Positions 1 through 5,681 are shown, numbered from the stretch's first letter. The stretch: DNA of 7,689 nt from Thermoplasmata archaeon (GCA_013329135.1 DUKU01000079.1:2743-10431); one strand, 5' to 3'. Notes: generated from the letters alone by a model not told the origin. Program-made: numbers and translations.

Positions 1-38
1 GAGCCAGGTCTGTCGCGATTGACTGGGCGCTTCGATAG

Positions 39-47
39 TTATATAAA
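39..47 (+). promoter_or_regulatory. TATA box of the tRNA-Lys gene
   Basis: The A/T-rich stretch TTATATAAA stands out in GC-rich surroundings. Its centre is about 30 nt upstream of the first base of the tRNA at 73. Archaeal TATA boxes usually lie about 25-30 nt before the transcription start, so transcription would begin at or just before the tRNA. A second A/T stretch, TTTATA at 55-60, lies too close to the tRNA to be its TATA box. The same promoter probably also serves the GTPase gene downstream. Confidence 0.75.
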
Positions 48-72
48 GAGCGAGTTTATACTGCGACTTCGT

Positions 73-176
73 GGGCCTGTAGCTCAGCTAGGTAGAGCAA
101 TCGGCTCTTACTTCGATTCTCCGGAATCGCAGGAGACACCGATTGGCCAAGGGTTCGAATCCCTTCAGGCCCGCCA
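73..176 (+). tRNA. tRNA-Lys (anticodon CUU) with a 27-nt intron and encoded CCA
   Basis: A complete cloverleaf can be drawn. The acceptor stem pairs 73-79 (GGGCCTG) with 166-172 (CAGGCCC). The D stem pairs GCTC 82-85 with GAGC 95-98. The anticodon stem pairs ATCGG 100-104 with CCGAT 139-143. The T stem pairs AAGGG 149-153 with CCCTT 161-165, around the TTCGAAT loop. The variable loop is 144-148, the discriminator base is G173, and CCA is encoded at 174-176. Removing bases 111-137 leaves the seven-base loop CTCTTAA, with anticodon CTT at 107-109, read as lysine (AAG codons). The intron follows tRNA position 37, the standard archaeal site. The GPN GTPase gene starts 29 nt after the CCA. Confidence 0.95.
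111..137 (+). other. Archaeal tRNA intron with bulge-helix-bulge motif
   Basis: This 27-nt insert splits the anticodon loop after position 37. The splice sites form the strict archaeal bulge-helix-bulge fold. The 5' bulge is U109-A110-C111, cut after 110. The central four-pair helix joins 105-108 to 132-135, including one G-U pair at 108-132. The 3' bulge is A136-C137-A138, cut after 137. The outer helix is CGG 102-104 with CCG 139-141. The body of the intron is a hairpin, CGATTC 114-119 with GAATCG 124-129 and a TCCG loop. In archaea such introns are cut by the tRNA splicing endonuclease (EndA family). Confidence 0.9.
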
Positions 177-192
177 AATCCTTTGACACACG

Positions 193-198
193 AAGGAG
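193..198 (+). promoter_or_regulatory. Ribosome binding site that fixes the GPN GTPase start
   Basis: AAGGAG lies 7 nt before the ATG at 206. This supports the 206 start over an in-frame upstream ATG at 143. That ATG lies inside the tRNA, and its use would add 21 residues with no resemblance to a GTPase N-terminus. Confidence 0.75.
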
Positions 199-205
199 CC
201 AATCG

Positions 206-970
206 ATGGCAGCTAAAAACCTTTATTTTGTAGGTACCGCGGGCTGCGGGAAGAGCACCCTCACGTACGCGTTCCAGCTCTGGATGCAGAGCCAGGGGCA
301 CGACGCGATAACGGTGAACCTGGACCCGGGAGTCGAAACGCTGATGTACGCCCCGGATGTGGACGTGCGTGACTGGGTCGAGATCGAGGACATCATGAAG
401 GAGTACGGCCTCGGCCCGAACGGCGCCCAGATCGCAGCCGCCGATATGATGGCCCTGAACATCAAGGAAATCTCCGATGTCGTCGCGGGGTTCGATACTG
501 ACTACGTCCTCATCGATACTCCTGGGCAGCTCGAGCTGTTCACGTTCAGACAGAGCAGCAAGATCATCGTGGAGGAGCTCGGCATCGAGGACTCGGCGCT
601 CGCGTTCCTGTTCGACCCCTCGGTCGCGAGGTCCCCGAACGGTTATGTCTCATCGCTCATGCTTGCGGCAACGGTGCATTTCAGGCACCCCGTGCCGATG
701 CTGCTGCTCATGGCCAAGGCGGACATGCTCAAGGATGACGATAAGGAATTGATCGAGGCCTGGAGCAGGGACCAGTACTCTCTCTTCGCCTCCCTCCTGG
801 ACGAATCGAAGGACGCCCAGACATCGGTGAGCATCGAGTTCCTCCAGGCGCTCGAGAGCATCGGGGCCGGCAGGGCAGTCGTTCCAGTGAGCGCCGACAC
901 TGGTGAAGGTCTCGAGCAGATCTACTCAGCGGTGCAGTTGGCGCTCCAGGGTGGAGAGGACCTGGATTGA
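206..970 (+). CDS. GPN-loop GTPase (archaeal GPN/XAB1 family)
   Basis: A 254-residue protein of the size usual for archaeal GPN-loop GTPases. Visible motifs, in order: P-loop GTAGCGKST at residues 10-18; NLDPG at 38-42; the family-defining Gly-Pro-Asn at 70-72; the G3 motif DTPGQLE at 104-110; a G4-position motif AKAD at 170-173; and a G5-like VSADTGEG near the C-terminus. GPN GTPases are dimers in which the GPN loop reaches into the partner's nucleotide site. The eukaryotic members help assemble and import RNA polymerase II; the role in archaea is not settled. The usual G4 motif is (N/T)KxD, so the Ala at 170 is a departure from it. The start is set by a good ribosome binding site and by the P-loop lying ten residues in. 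The gene follows the tRNA by 29 nt with no promoter seen between, so the two may share a transcript. Its stop is 1 nt from the stop of the convergent CARF gene. Confidence 0.93.
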   Translation: MAAKNLYFVGTAGCGKSTLTYAFQLWMQSQGHDAITVNLDPGVETLMYAPDVDVRDWVEIEDIMKEYGLGPNGAQIAAADMMALNIKEISDVVAGFDTDYVLIDTPGQLELFTFRQSSKIIVEELGIEDSALAFLFDPSVARSPNGYVSSLMLAATVHFRHPVPMLLLMAKADMLKDDDKELIEAWSRDQYSLFASLLDESKDAQTSVSIEFLQALESIGAGRAVVPVSADTGEGLEQIYSAVQLALQGGEDLD

Positions 971-971
971 G

Positions 972-1616
972 CTAGGCCTTCTTCGACCCGTTCGTCGCCG
1001 CCAGCGCCCTCCTCACTTCGTGTCCATCTTCCGTGAGCGAGACCGTTACCTGGCCCGACTCCAGTTTGGGGGAGACTAGGCCCATCTTCCTGAGTTCTCT
1101 CATGATCCTCTCGAGTGACTGCCTACTATGCGGCTTGAGCGTCTGCTCCAAGTCCGTGAGTGTGCACTTGCTCGCAAGTGACCCGATGAACTGCGCCTGC
1201 AGGGGCGTGAATCGGTTCTTTGCTGTGACGCCCTTCATGACCGGAAGGCGAACGACCCTGTCCGTGACATGGTATGTGGGCACTCCCAACCTAAACGCCG
1301 CGAAGAGGGCGGCGTCAGCCATCAGCTTCGTGCCTCCGCTTATGTTCAGGATGACCTCGTCTCGAGGTCCCTCGGGGTGCGAGACCTTGGATATCACATC
1401 GGAGACGTCCTCGACGAGGTCCATGAAGTCAGATGCGCCGATCCGTTCGAAGAGCACCTCGTGTCCGGTCAACGACTCGAGCCGCCTGAGTTCCGCGAGC
1501 CCGCCTGGTTCCTCATCCCCTCCTATCAGGACCAGTCTGTCGTACGGGAGGTGGCGCATCGCTACCAGGGTCTTCTCGACATCGCCCTCCCCGAATGTGG
1601 CGACCAGCGTCCTCAA
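972..1616 (-). CDS. CARF-like sensor domain with C-terminal winged helix (second gene of pair)
   Basis: A 214-residue protein with two parts. Residues 1 to about 130 look like a CARF (CRISPR-associated Rossmann fold) domain: an opening beta strand (RTLVATFGEGD), a second strand with LVLIGG near 28-33, and the signature loop NISGGTK at 91-97 followed by a helix. In CARF proteins this loop binds the ligand. Residues about 138-205 look like a winged helix (KPHSRQSLERIMRELRKMGL at 161-180 resembles its recognition part), so a ligand-responsive DNA-binding regulator is likely. The start is TTG, overlapping the TGA stop of the upstream gene as TTGA (1613-1616). No later ATG keeps the first strand, and a G-rich TGGGGGA lies about 7 nt upstream. 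This implies translational coupling. It resembles Csa3-type and related CARF-HTH regulators, but no cas gene is nearby, so I give no symbol. Family assignment is by motif and layout only. Confidence 0.78.
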   Translation of the reverse strand: MRTLVATFGEGDVEKTLVAMRHLPYDRLVLIGGDEEPGGLAELRRLESLTGHEVLFERIGASDFMDLVEDVSDVISKVSHPEGPRDEVILNISGGTKLMADAALFAAFRLGVPTYHVTDRVVRLPVMKGVTAKNRFTPLQAQFIGSLASKCTLTDLEQTLKPHSRQSLERIMRELRKMGLVSPKLESGQVTVSLTEDGHEVRRALAATNGSKKA

Positions 1617-2281
1617 AGGTCGTCCCCCAGCAGGAGCTCGGTCGAGTCCTCGATCCTGACGACCTTCTTCCTCTGGTCGCTCGGGTGCCTCTCGAGCCTT
1701 ACCGCGCCCTTCCTGACAAGGTTCTTGACGTGATGGTTCATGGTCGCCTTGTGCTTCCCGAGCTTCGAAGCGAGTTCCACCTCCGTCACATCTGTCCCGC
1801 CGGTGCTCGACAGGAATCTCAGGATCTCCTTCTCCTCCTTCGAGAGGACCTGGTCGTACTCTATCTTGAGGAGCGGGAGGCGCACTTCCTCGTAAGTGAC
1901 GTCATGAATGTACACCGTGGGCACGCCTTCGAGTATGCACACGAGGAGGGCTGCGGAGGACGTCGGCCTGGTGCCACCTGCGATGTTGAAGACAGCGATC
2001 TCCTTGCCCTCCCGCTTGTGCTTCCTCAGGTCCTTCCTTATGCGTGAGGCGATCCCCTTGAAGTCGAAAGGGTCCGTCAGCTCGACCGGGTCGACCGCTA
2101 TCCCCATCTTGGCGCAGTAATCGACCACCGCCTTCCTGGCCTCTGAGACCTTCCCCTCGGCCTCGGGGTCGCTCTTGTCCGCTCCGAAGTAGAAGACCAG
2201 CTTGTCAACGTCCTGAGTCGATCTCAGGGTCGGTATCAGCGATTTAGGCCTGTATCCCAGAGTTCCGAACACCACTGCCAT
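1613..2281 (-). CDS. CARF-like sensor domain with MarR/ArsR-type winged helix (first gene of pair)
   Basis: A 222-residue protein with the same plan as its downstream neighbour. The N-terminal part (about 1-140) has an opening strand AVVFGTLGY, a strand KLVFYFG at 27-33, and the CARF-type loop NIAGGTR at 99-105, followed by a helix and a VPTVYIHD strand at 120-127. The C-terminal part (about 147-210) is a winged helix. Its LASKLGKHKATMNHHVKNLV segment (170-189) is a helix-turn-helix, and charged wing residues (ERHPSDQRKK) follow, as in MarR/ArsR regulators. The loop ends in Arg where the neighbour has Lys, so the two may not bind the same ligand in the same way. The ATG at 2281 has only a weak GAAGAG ribosome site. 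A TATA-like box about 37 nt upstream implies a very short leader. This is probably the first gene of a two-gene regulator operon. The target genes are unknown; self-regulation or control of the divergent genes is possible. Confidence 0.8.
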   Translation of the reverse strand: MAVVFGTLGYRPKSLIPTLRSTQDVDKLVFYFGADKSDPEAEGKVSEARKAVVDYCAKMGIAVDPVELTDPFDFKGIASRIRKDLRKHKREGKEIAVFNIAGGTRPTSSAALLVCILEGVPTVYIHDVTYEEVRLPLLKIEYDQVLSKEEKEILRFLSSTGGTDVTEVELASKLGKHKATMNHHVKNLVRKGAVRLERHPSDQRKKVVRIEDSTELLLGDDL

Positions 2282-2314
2282 TGCTCTTCACGGGATACGA
2301 TATGGTGTCGGTTG

Positions 2315-2322
2315 CTTTTAAA
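2315..2322 (-). promoter_or_regulatory. TATA-like box for the CARF operon
   Basis: On the minus strand this reads TTTAAAAG, the best TATA-like match upstream of the CARF genes. Transcription would begin near 2290-2295, giving a leader of only about 12 nt before the ATG at 2281. Repeats of the GATACG type lie on both sides of it. Confidence 0.55.
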
Positions 2323-2356
2323 CTCCATGATACGGTTAGATGTATTGTAAGACGAA

Positions 2357-2364
2357 TATTAAAA
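2357..2364 (+). promoter_or_regulatory. TATA-like box for the HAD / beta-CASP genes
   Basis: TATTAAAA sits in a local A/T-rich patch. It would place the transcription start near 2385-2390, leaving a leader of about 75 nt before the ATG at 2463. It lies at the centre of the TGATACG/CGTATCA inverted repeat. Confidence 0.45.
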
Positions 2365-2450
2365 CACGGCTAGCCCGTTCGTATCAGCATCGATGATATG
2401 GTATCTGCTCAGTGAGAAACCCGCCCCTCGACGTCCACGGGACGATGATC

Positions 2451-2456
2451 GAGGAT
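2451..2456 (+). promoter_or_regulatory. Ribosome binding site that decides the HAD hydrolase start
   Basis: GAGGAT lies 6 nt before the ATG at 2463. The upstream in-frame candidates, GTG at 2412 and ATG at 2445, lack such a site. Their use would add 17 or 6 residues ahead of a normal HAD N-terminus. Confidence 0.55.
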
Positions 2457-2462
2457 GCACAC

Positions 2463-3053
2463 ATGAGCCGAAGGTTCAAACACGTGTTCCTGGACGCAGA
2501 AGGGACATTGTACATCCCTCGCGGGGGGAAGAGCACTTGGGAGTTCTGGGCCGACCCATCGCCGAGGCACGCAAGGGAATTCTTCGAACTGGATGATGGA
2601 GTCGCTGAGGCCCTCAGCTCTCTGAGATGCAGGGTGGACAGCCTCTGCATCGCTTCGAGGAACACGAAGCCTATCCTGGATGCCCTCCTGGATGATTTCG
2701 GCATCCGCGACTTCTTCGATGAGGTACTCCTGAACGGGAACAAGGGGAAGCAGATCTCGAAGTACCTCGCTGAGCGAGGGTATGATCGCAAGGATGCGGT
2801 GATGGTCGGCGACACCCCCGTCCTCGACCTTTATCCAGTGCGCAAGGCGGGCGTGGAGGCGATACTGGTCGATAGGCCATACAATCGGATGGTGGATGCT
2901 GAACGGATCAAGGGTGTGCGCGAACTGCCATCGTGGCTCAGGATAGCCGACCTCGCGGAGCACAGGACCGAGTCGCGCAACTCGACCCTGGACGACTTCT
3001 TCGAGCCGTCTCGCAGGGCCACCGGAAGATTGATTTCCGCCACAGGGTGTTGA
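2463..3053 (+). CDS. HAD-superfamily hydrolase, MDP-1-like, with unusual first motif
   Basis: A 196-residue cytoplasmic protein with the HAD phosphatase motifs in order. Motif I is FLDAEGT (9-15) with the nucleophile Asp11. Motif II is the Ser in IASRNT (Ser65). Motif III is a Lys in NGNKGK (94 or 96). Motif IV is GDTPVLD (116-122) with Asp117 and Asp122. The SRNT motif II and small cap recall magnesium-dependent phosphatase-1 (MDP-1), though the match is loose and the substrate cannot be told. Motif I normally reads DxD; here the second acidic residue, the general acid/base, is Glu13, which may slow or alter catalysis. The last 40 or so residues are charged and have no clear match. The chosen ATG has a ribosome site 6 nt upstream. 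The gene is followed after 31 nt by the beta-CASP gene, so the two are probably one transcript, divergent from the CARF pair. Confidence 0.8.
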   Translation: MSRRFKHVFLDAEGTLYIPRGGKSTWEFWADPSPRHAREFFELDDGVAEALSSLRCRVDSLCIASRNTKPILDALLDDFGIRDFFDEVLLNGNKGKQISKYLAERGYDRKDAVMVGDTPVLDLYPVRKAGVEAILVDRPYNRMVDAERIKGVRELPSWLRIADLAEHRTESRNSTLDDFFEPSRRATGRLISATGC

Positions 3054-3084
3054 CCTTGGCTAGGATGCATGTGGGTGTTGGGAC

Positions 3085-4446
3085 ATGGTGAAGATAACCC
3101 TCTACGGCGGCGTCGGCGAGATCGGCGGCAACAAGATCCTTCTCGAGGATGGTGACACGAGGGTGTTCTTCGACTTCGGCGAGCCGTTCCACATGAAGGA
3201 CAAGTTCTTCGTCGACTTTCTCACGCCCAGGGAGAGCAGGTTCGGCCTGAGGGACTATTTCCATTTCGATCTGATGCCGAGGATCGCCGGTCTTTACGAC
3301 GAAGACTACCTCGAGGGGACCGACCTCAAGTACACAGAGCCAGAGTTCGATGCCGCGTTCATATCACACATGCATTTCGACCACGCGATGCACCTGAAGT
3401 ACATGGACAGGAAGATACCGGTCTACTTGGGCGCTGCCGCGGACACCATCCGCCGGTCCTGGCAGATAACGAGCCTGGGCCGGTCTGACTTCGGCGAGCA
3501 CGAGTTCAGGACCTTCAGGACTGGCGACAAGGTCAAGCTGGGCCCGTTGGAGGTCGAACCCGTGCATGTGGATCACTCGACCCCGGGCGCATACGGTTTC
3601 ATCATACACACCTCGGAGGGATGCGTTGTCTACACCGGGGACTTCAGGCTTCACGGCCCCAGGGGCGACATGACGCTGGATTTCGTGAGCAGGGCGGCGG
3701 AGGCGAGACCCGATGTGCTCGTATGCGAGGGCACGCGCGTGTCCGACAATGACCCGCGCGAGAACATGTCGGAGGAGGGGGTCAGGAAGAGGGCGGAGGG
3801 TCTGATATCGGCGACGGACAAACTGGCTGTCGTGTCCTTCTATCCGAAGGACGTCGACCGGATGCGCTCGTTCAGGGATGTGGCGAAGAGCACGGGAAGG
3901 AGGTTCGTCGTATCCGCCAAGGTGGCGCACCTGCTGAAGGCGTTCCAGGGAGACCCGCACATAGATGCGCCGGACCCGATGACGGACCCGAACATGCTCG
4001 TCTATGTCAGGCACATGGCCCGGCCCGAGAAGGTCCCATATGAGAACGAGTACGTCAAGATGGCCGGTTCGTCGGACCATGTGATCGGTTCGGACTACGT
4101 CCGGGACCATCAGGACGAGCTGATATTCCATGCGGACTTCATGCAGCTGACGGAACTGATCGACATCAAGCCCTCCAAAGGCAGCCTGTTCGTCCGGTCG
4201 AAGAGCGAGCCCTTCGAGGAGGACGACGTCCAAGAGGCGGTGCTCCAGGCCTGGGTCGAATGGTTCAAGCTCGATTTCCAGAACGCCCACGCCTCCGGGC
4301 ATGCGAGCATGGCCGAGGTGTTCGACGTCGTGGGCAGGATCGCCCCGGCGAAGGTGGTACCGATTCACACGGAGAATCCGTCCCTATTCCGTAGTTGCAG
4401 CCATCAGGTGGTACTGGCCGAGAAGATGATTCCATTCGTCATCTGA
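3085..4446 (+). CDS. Metallo-beta-lactamase / beta-CASP RNase J-like protein
   Basis: A 453-residue protein, close to the usual length of archaeal RNase J-type enzymes. The opening GGVGEIGGNK (8-17) is typical of that group. Metal-binding motifs of the metallo-beta-lactamase fold are all present: Asp30 in FDFGEP; the HMHFDH motif at 95-100; a His in HVDHSTPG (most likely His164); and Asp186 in YTGDFR. The beta-CASP part then shows an acidic residue in CEGTR (Glu215), GHAS at 405-408 with His406, and IHTENP at 427-432 with His428. This group comprises exo- or endonucleases that process or degrade RNA with two zinc ions; 5'-3' RNA exonuclease activity is known for archaeal RNase J. A specific name would be a guess. 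An in-frame stop just upstream (3061-3063) leaves ATG 3085 as the first start, with a weak GGTG site 7 nt before it. It follows the HAD gene by 31 nt. Confidence 0.88.
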   Translation: MVKITLYGGVGEIGGNKILLEDGDTRVFFDFGEPFHMKDKFFVDFLTPRESRFGLRDYFHFDLMPRIAGLYDEDYLEGTDLKYTEPEFDAAFISHMHFDHAMHLKYMDRKIPVYLGAAADTIRRSWQITSLGRSDFGEHEFRTFRTGDKVKLGPLEVEPVHVDHSTPGAYGFIIHTSEGCVVYTGDFRLHGPRGDMTLDFVSRAAEARPDVLVCEGTRVSDNDPRENMSEEGVRKRAEGLISATDKLAVVSFYPKDVDRMRSFRDVAKSTGRRFVVSAKVAHLLKAFQGDPHIDAPDPMTDPNMLVYVRHMARPEKVPYENEYVKMAGSSDHVIGSDYVRDHQDELIFHADFMQLTELIDIKPSKGSLFVRSKSEPFEEDDVQEAVLQAWVEWFKLDFQNAHASGHASMAEVFDVVGRIAPAKVVPIHTENPSLFRSCSHQVVLAEKMIPFVI

Positions 4447-4603
4447 GCGGATTAGTCGGGTGCGCGCATCCCCAGGGGGAGAGTCGATGTCGTCCTTGGG
4501 CCAGAGTTCGTATTGGTCGACAGTGTCTCTTGGAGAATCATTGTAGTTGCACAGCGCTTAAGAGGCATGAGACTCTGACAGTGCACAGAAAGGTGCAACG
4601 GCC
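4447..4603 (+). promoter_or_regulatory. Gene-free leader region before tdh with a weak TATA candidate
   Basis: No gene is seen in these 157 nt. The best promoter candidate is CTTAAGA at 4557-4563, which would put the start near 4585, just before the ribosome site AAAGGTG (4589-4595) for ATG 4604. Two 7-bp direct repeats surround it: GACAGTG at 4519-4525 and 4577-4583, and TGCACAG at 4548-4554 and 4582-4588. They could be chance. No poly-T terminator for the upstream gene is evident. Confidence 0.3.
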
Positions 4604-5677
4604 ATGCAGATGCACGCTGTGGTCAAGAGGCGCAGGGAGCCGGGCGCGGAAGTCGAAACCGTGGACAAGCCCACGATAGGCGCGGGCGAGGCCCTGGTCA
4701 GGATACGCCAGACATCGATATGCGGCACTGATGTGCACATCTGGGATTGGAACCACTGGGCACAGAAGCGCATCAAGAACCTCCCATTCACTTTCGGGCA
4801 CGAGATGTGCGGCGAGGTCGTCGAGCTCGGCAAAGGCGTCAAGTCCGTGGAGGTCGGAGACCTCGTATCCGCGGAAACGCACATCGTCGACGGCACATGC
4901 TATCAGTGCAGGAACGACAGGATGCACATCTGCAAGAACTTGAAGATACTCGGAGTCGACACCGACGGCGTGTTCGCCGAGTATGTGAAGCTCCCTGAGC
5001 TGAACGTGAGGAAGCTCCCGGTGGGCATCGACGCCAAGCTCGGCTCGCTCCTGGAGCCGCTCGGGAACGCCACATTCACCGTCTTCGGCAGCGAGTGCGA
5101 GAACGACATCAAGGGCAAGAACGTCGTCGTCGCAGGCTGTGGGCCCATAGGCCTCATGGCGATCGCGGTCCTGAAGGTCCTGGGCGCGTCGAAGGTCATC
5201 GCCACCGAGCTGGGGGGCGAGGAGGTCAGGATCAAGCTTGCCTCGAAGATGGGTGCGGATCTGGTCATGGACGCCTCGATGGGCACGGAGAAGCTCGTCA
5301 GGACCGTCATGGATGAGACGGACGGGAACGGCGTCGATGTCGCCCTTGAGATGTCCGGGGCGGCTCCGGCGCTCAAGCAGGTCTTCCAGATGCTCACGCC
5401 TGGAGGCCGCGTGTCCATCCTGGGCCTTTACAACGACCCTGTCACCATCGATGTCAACAACGCGATCACGTTCAAGTCGGCGACCGTTCACGGCATAACG
5501 GGCCGGAGGATGTTCCACACGTGGGACCAGATGTTCGACCTGCTCAAGGGGCAGGATTTCAGGGACAAGCTTTCATCCCTGGTCACCCATACGTTGCCCA
5601 TACGGGACATCGGGGACGGCATGGAGCTCATCCGGACGAAGCAGGCCGCAAAAGTCTCCCTTGTGCCCGAATGGTGA
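4604..5677 (+). CDS. tdh: L-threonine 3-dehydrogenase
   Basis: This 357-residue zinc-dependent medium-chain dehydrogenase oxidises L-threonine to 2-amino-3-ketobutyrate with NAD+. Catalytic zinc ligands are Cys40 in SICGTD, His66 and Glu67 in FGHE, and Glu151 in LEPLGN. The stretch HIWDWNHWAQKRI (45-57) is a threonine-dehydrogenase hallmark. The Rossmann nucleotide motif is GCGPIG at 178-183. The acidic Glu202 at the end of the next strand fits NAD+ rather than NADP+. The structural zinc lobe reads DGTCYQC...C: Asp96, Cys99, Cys102 and Cys110, so the first of the usual four cysteines is replaced by Asp. ATG 4604 has AAAGGTG 8 nt upstream; ATG 4610 would be too far from it. The stop lies 4 nt before kbl, which carries out the next step, and this confirms the pathway. 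Confidence 0.94.
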   Translation: MQMHAVVKRRREPGAEVETVDKPTIGAGEALVRIRQTSICGTDVHIWDWNHWAQKRIKNLPFTFGHEMCGEVVELGKGVKSVEVGDLVSAETHIVDGTCYQCRNDRMHICKNLKILGVDTDGVFAEYVKLPELNVRKLPVGIDAKLGSLLEPLGNATFTVFGSECENDIKGKNVVVAGCGPIGLMAIAVLKVLGASKVIATELGGEEVRIKLASKMGADLVMDASMGTEKLVRTVMDETDGNGVDVALEMSGAAPALKQVFQMLTPGGRVSILGLYNDPVTIDVNNAITFKSATVHGITGRRMFHTWDQMFDLLKGQDFRDKLSSLVTHTLPIRDIGDGMELIRTKQAAKVSLVPEW

Positions 5678-5681
5678 GGAG
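5673..5681 (+). promoter_or_regulatory. kbl ribosome binding site embedded in the tdh stop
   Basis: GGTGAGGAG includes the TGA stop of tdh (5675-5677) and ends against the kbl ATG at 5682. GGTG lies 5 nt from the ATG. This fixes the kbl start at 5682 rather than at the in-frame TTG at 5661, and implies coupled translation. Confidence 0.65.

Larger units (their letters stand above)
2294..2405. repeat. Cluster of short GATACG / GATATGG repeats between divergent genes
   Basis: Three copies of GATACG occur: 2294-2299 and 2329-2334 on the plus strand and 2380-2385 on the minus strand. The last two extend to a 7-bp exact inverted repeat, TGATACG 2328-2334 with CGTATCA 2380-2386. There is also an 11-bp near-identical direct repeat, GATATGGTGTC at 2299-2309 and GATATGGTATC at 2395-2405, and the second copy is itself a GATA-TGG-TATC palindrome. 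The elements flank both TATA-like boxes, where operators would be expected. Their role as binding sites is inferred. Confidence 0.45.

Noticed and set aside
1..38. Possible tail of an upstream gene at the window start
   Set aside because: Too short to show a reading frame or motif; I see nothing that can be supported.
143..205. Upstream in-frame ATG at 143 giving the GTPase 21 more residues
   Set aside because: It lies inside the tRNA, and the added residues look like translated tRNA. The ATG at 206 has a good ribosome site and a normal distance to the P-loop.
972..2281. CRISPR array or cas operon accompanying the CARF genes
   Set aside because: No regularly spaced repeats of CRISPR size and no Cas protein motifs are present anywhere in the window.
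2412..2462. GTG start at 2412 (or ATG at 2445) for the HAD protein
   Set aside because: Neither has a ribosome site. The added residues do not look like a HAD N-terminus, while ATG 2463 has GAGGAT 6 nt upstream. The TATA position would fit 2412 better, so this is not fully excluded.
2409..2963. Minus-strand open frame opposite the HAD gene
   Set aside because: No motif; the HAD motifs on the plus strand are clear and ordered.
3364..4368. Long minus-strand open frame (334 codons) opposite the beta-CASP gene
   Set aside because: Same antisense pattern, with no recognisable domain. The plus-strand protein has a full set of metal-binding motifs.
4538..5518. Long minus-strand open frame (326 codons) opposite tdh
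   Set aside because: Its product is rich in Arg, His, Val and Leu with no motif, as expected for the antisense of a GC-rich gene; tdh on the other strand is certain.
5661..5681. TTG start at 5661 for kbl, inside tdh
   Set aside because: The ATG at 5682 has GGTGAGGAG immediately before it and gives the standard Kbl length.
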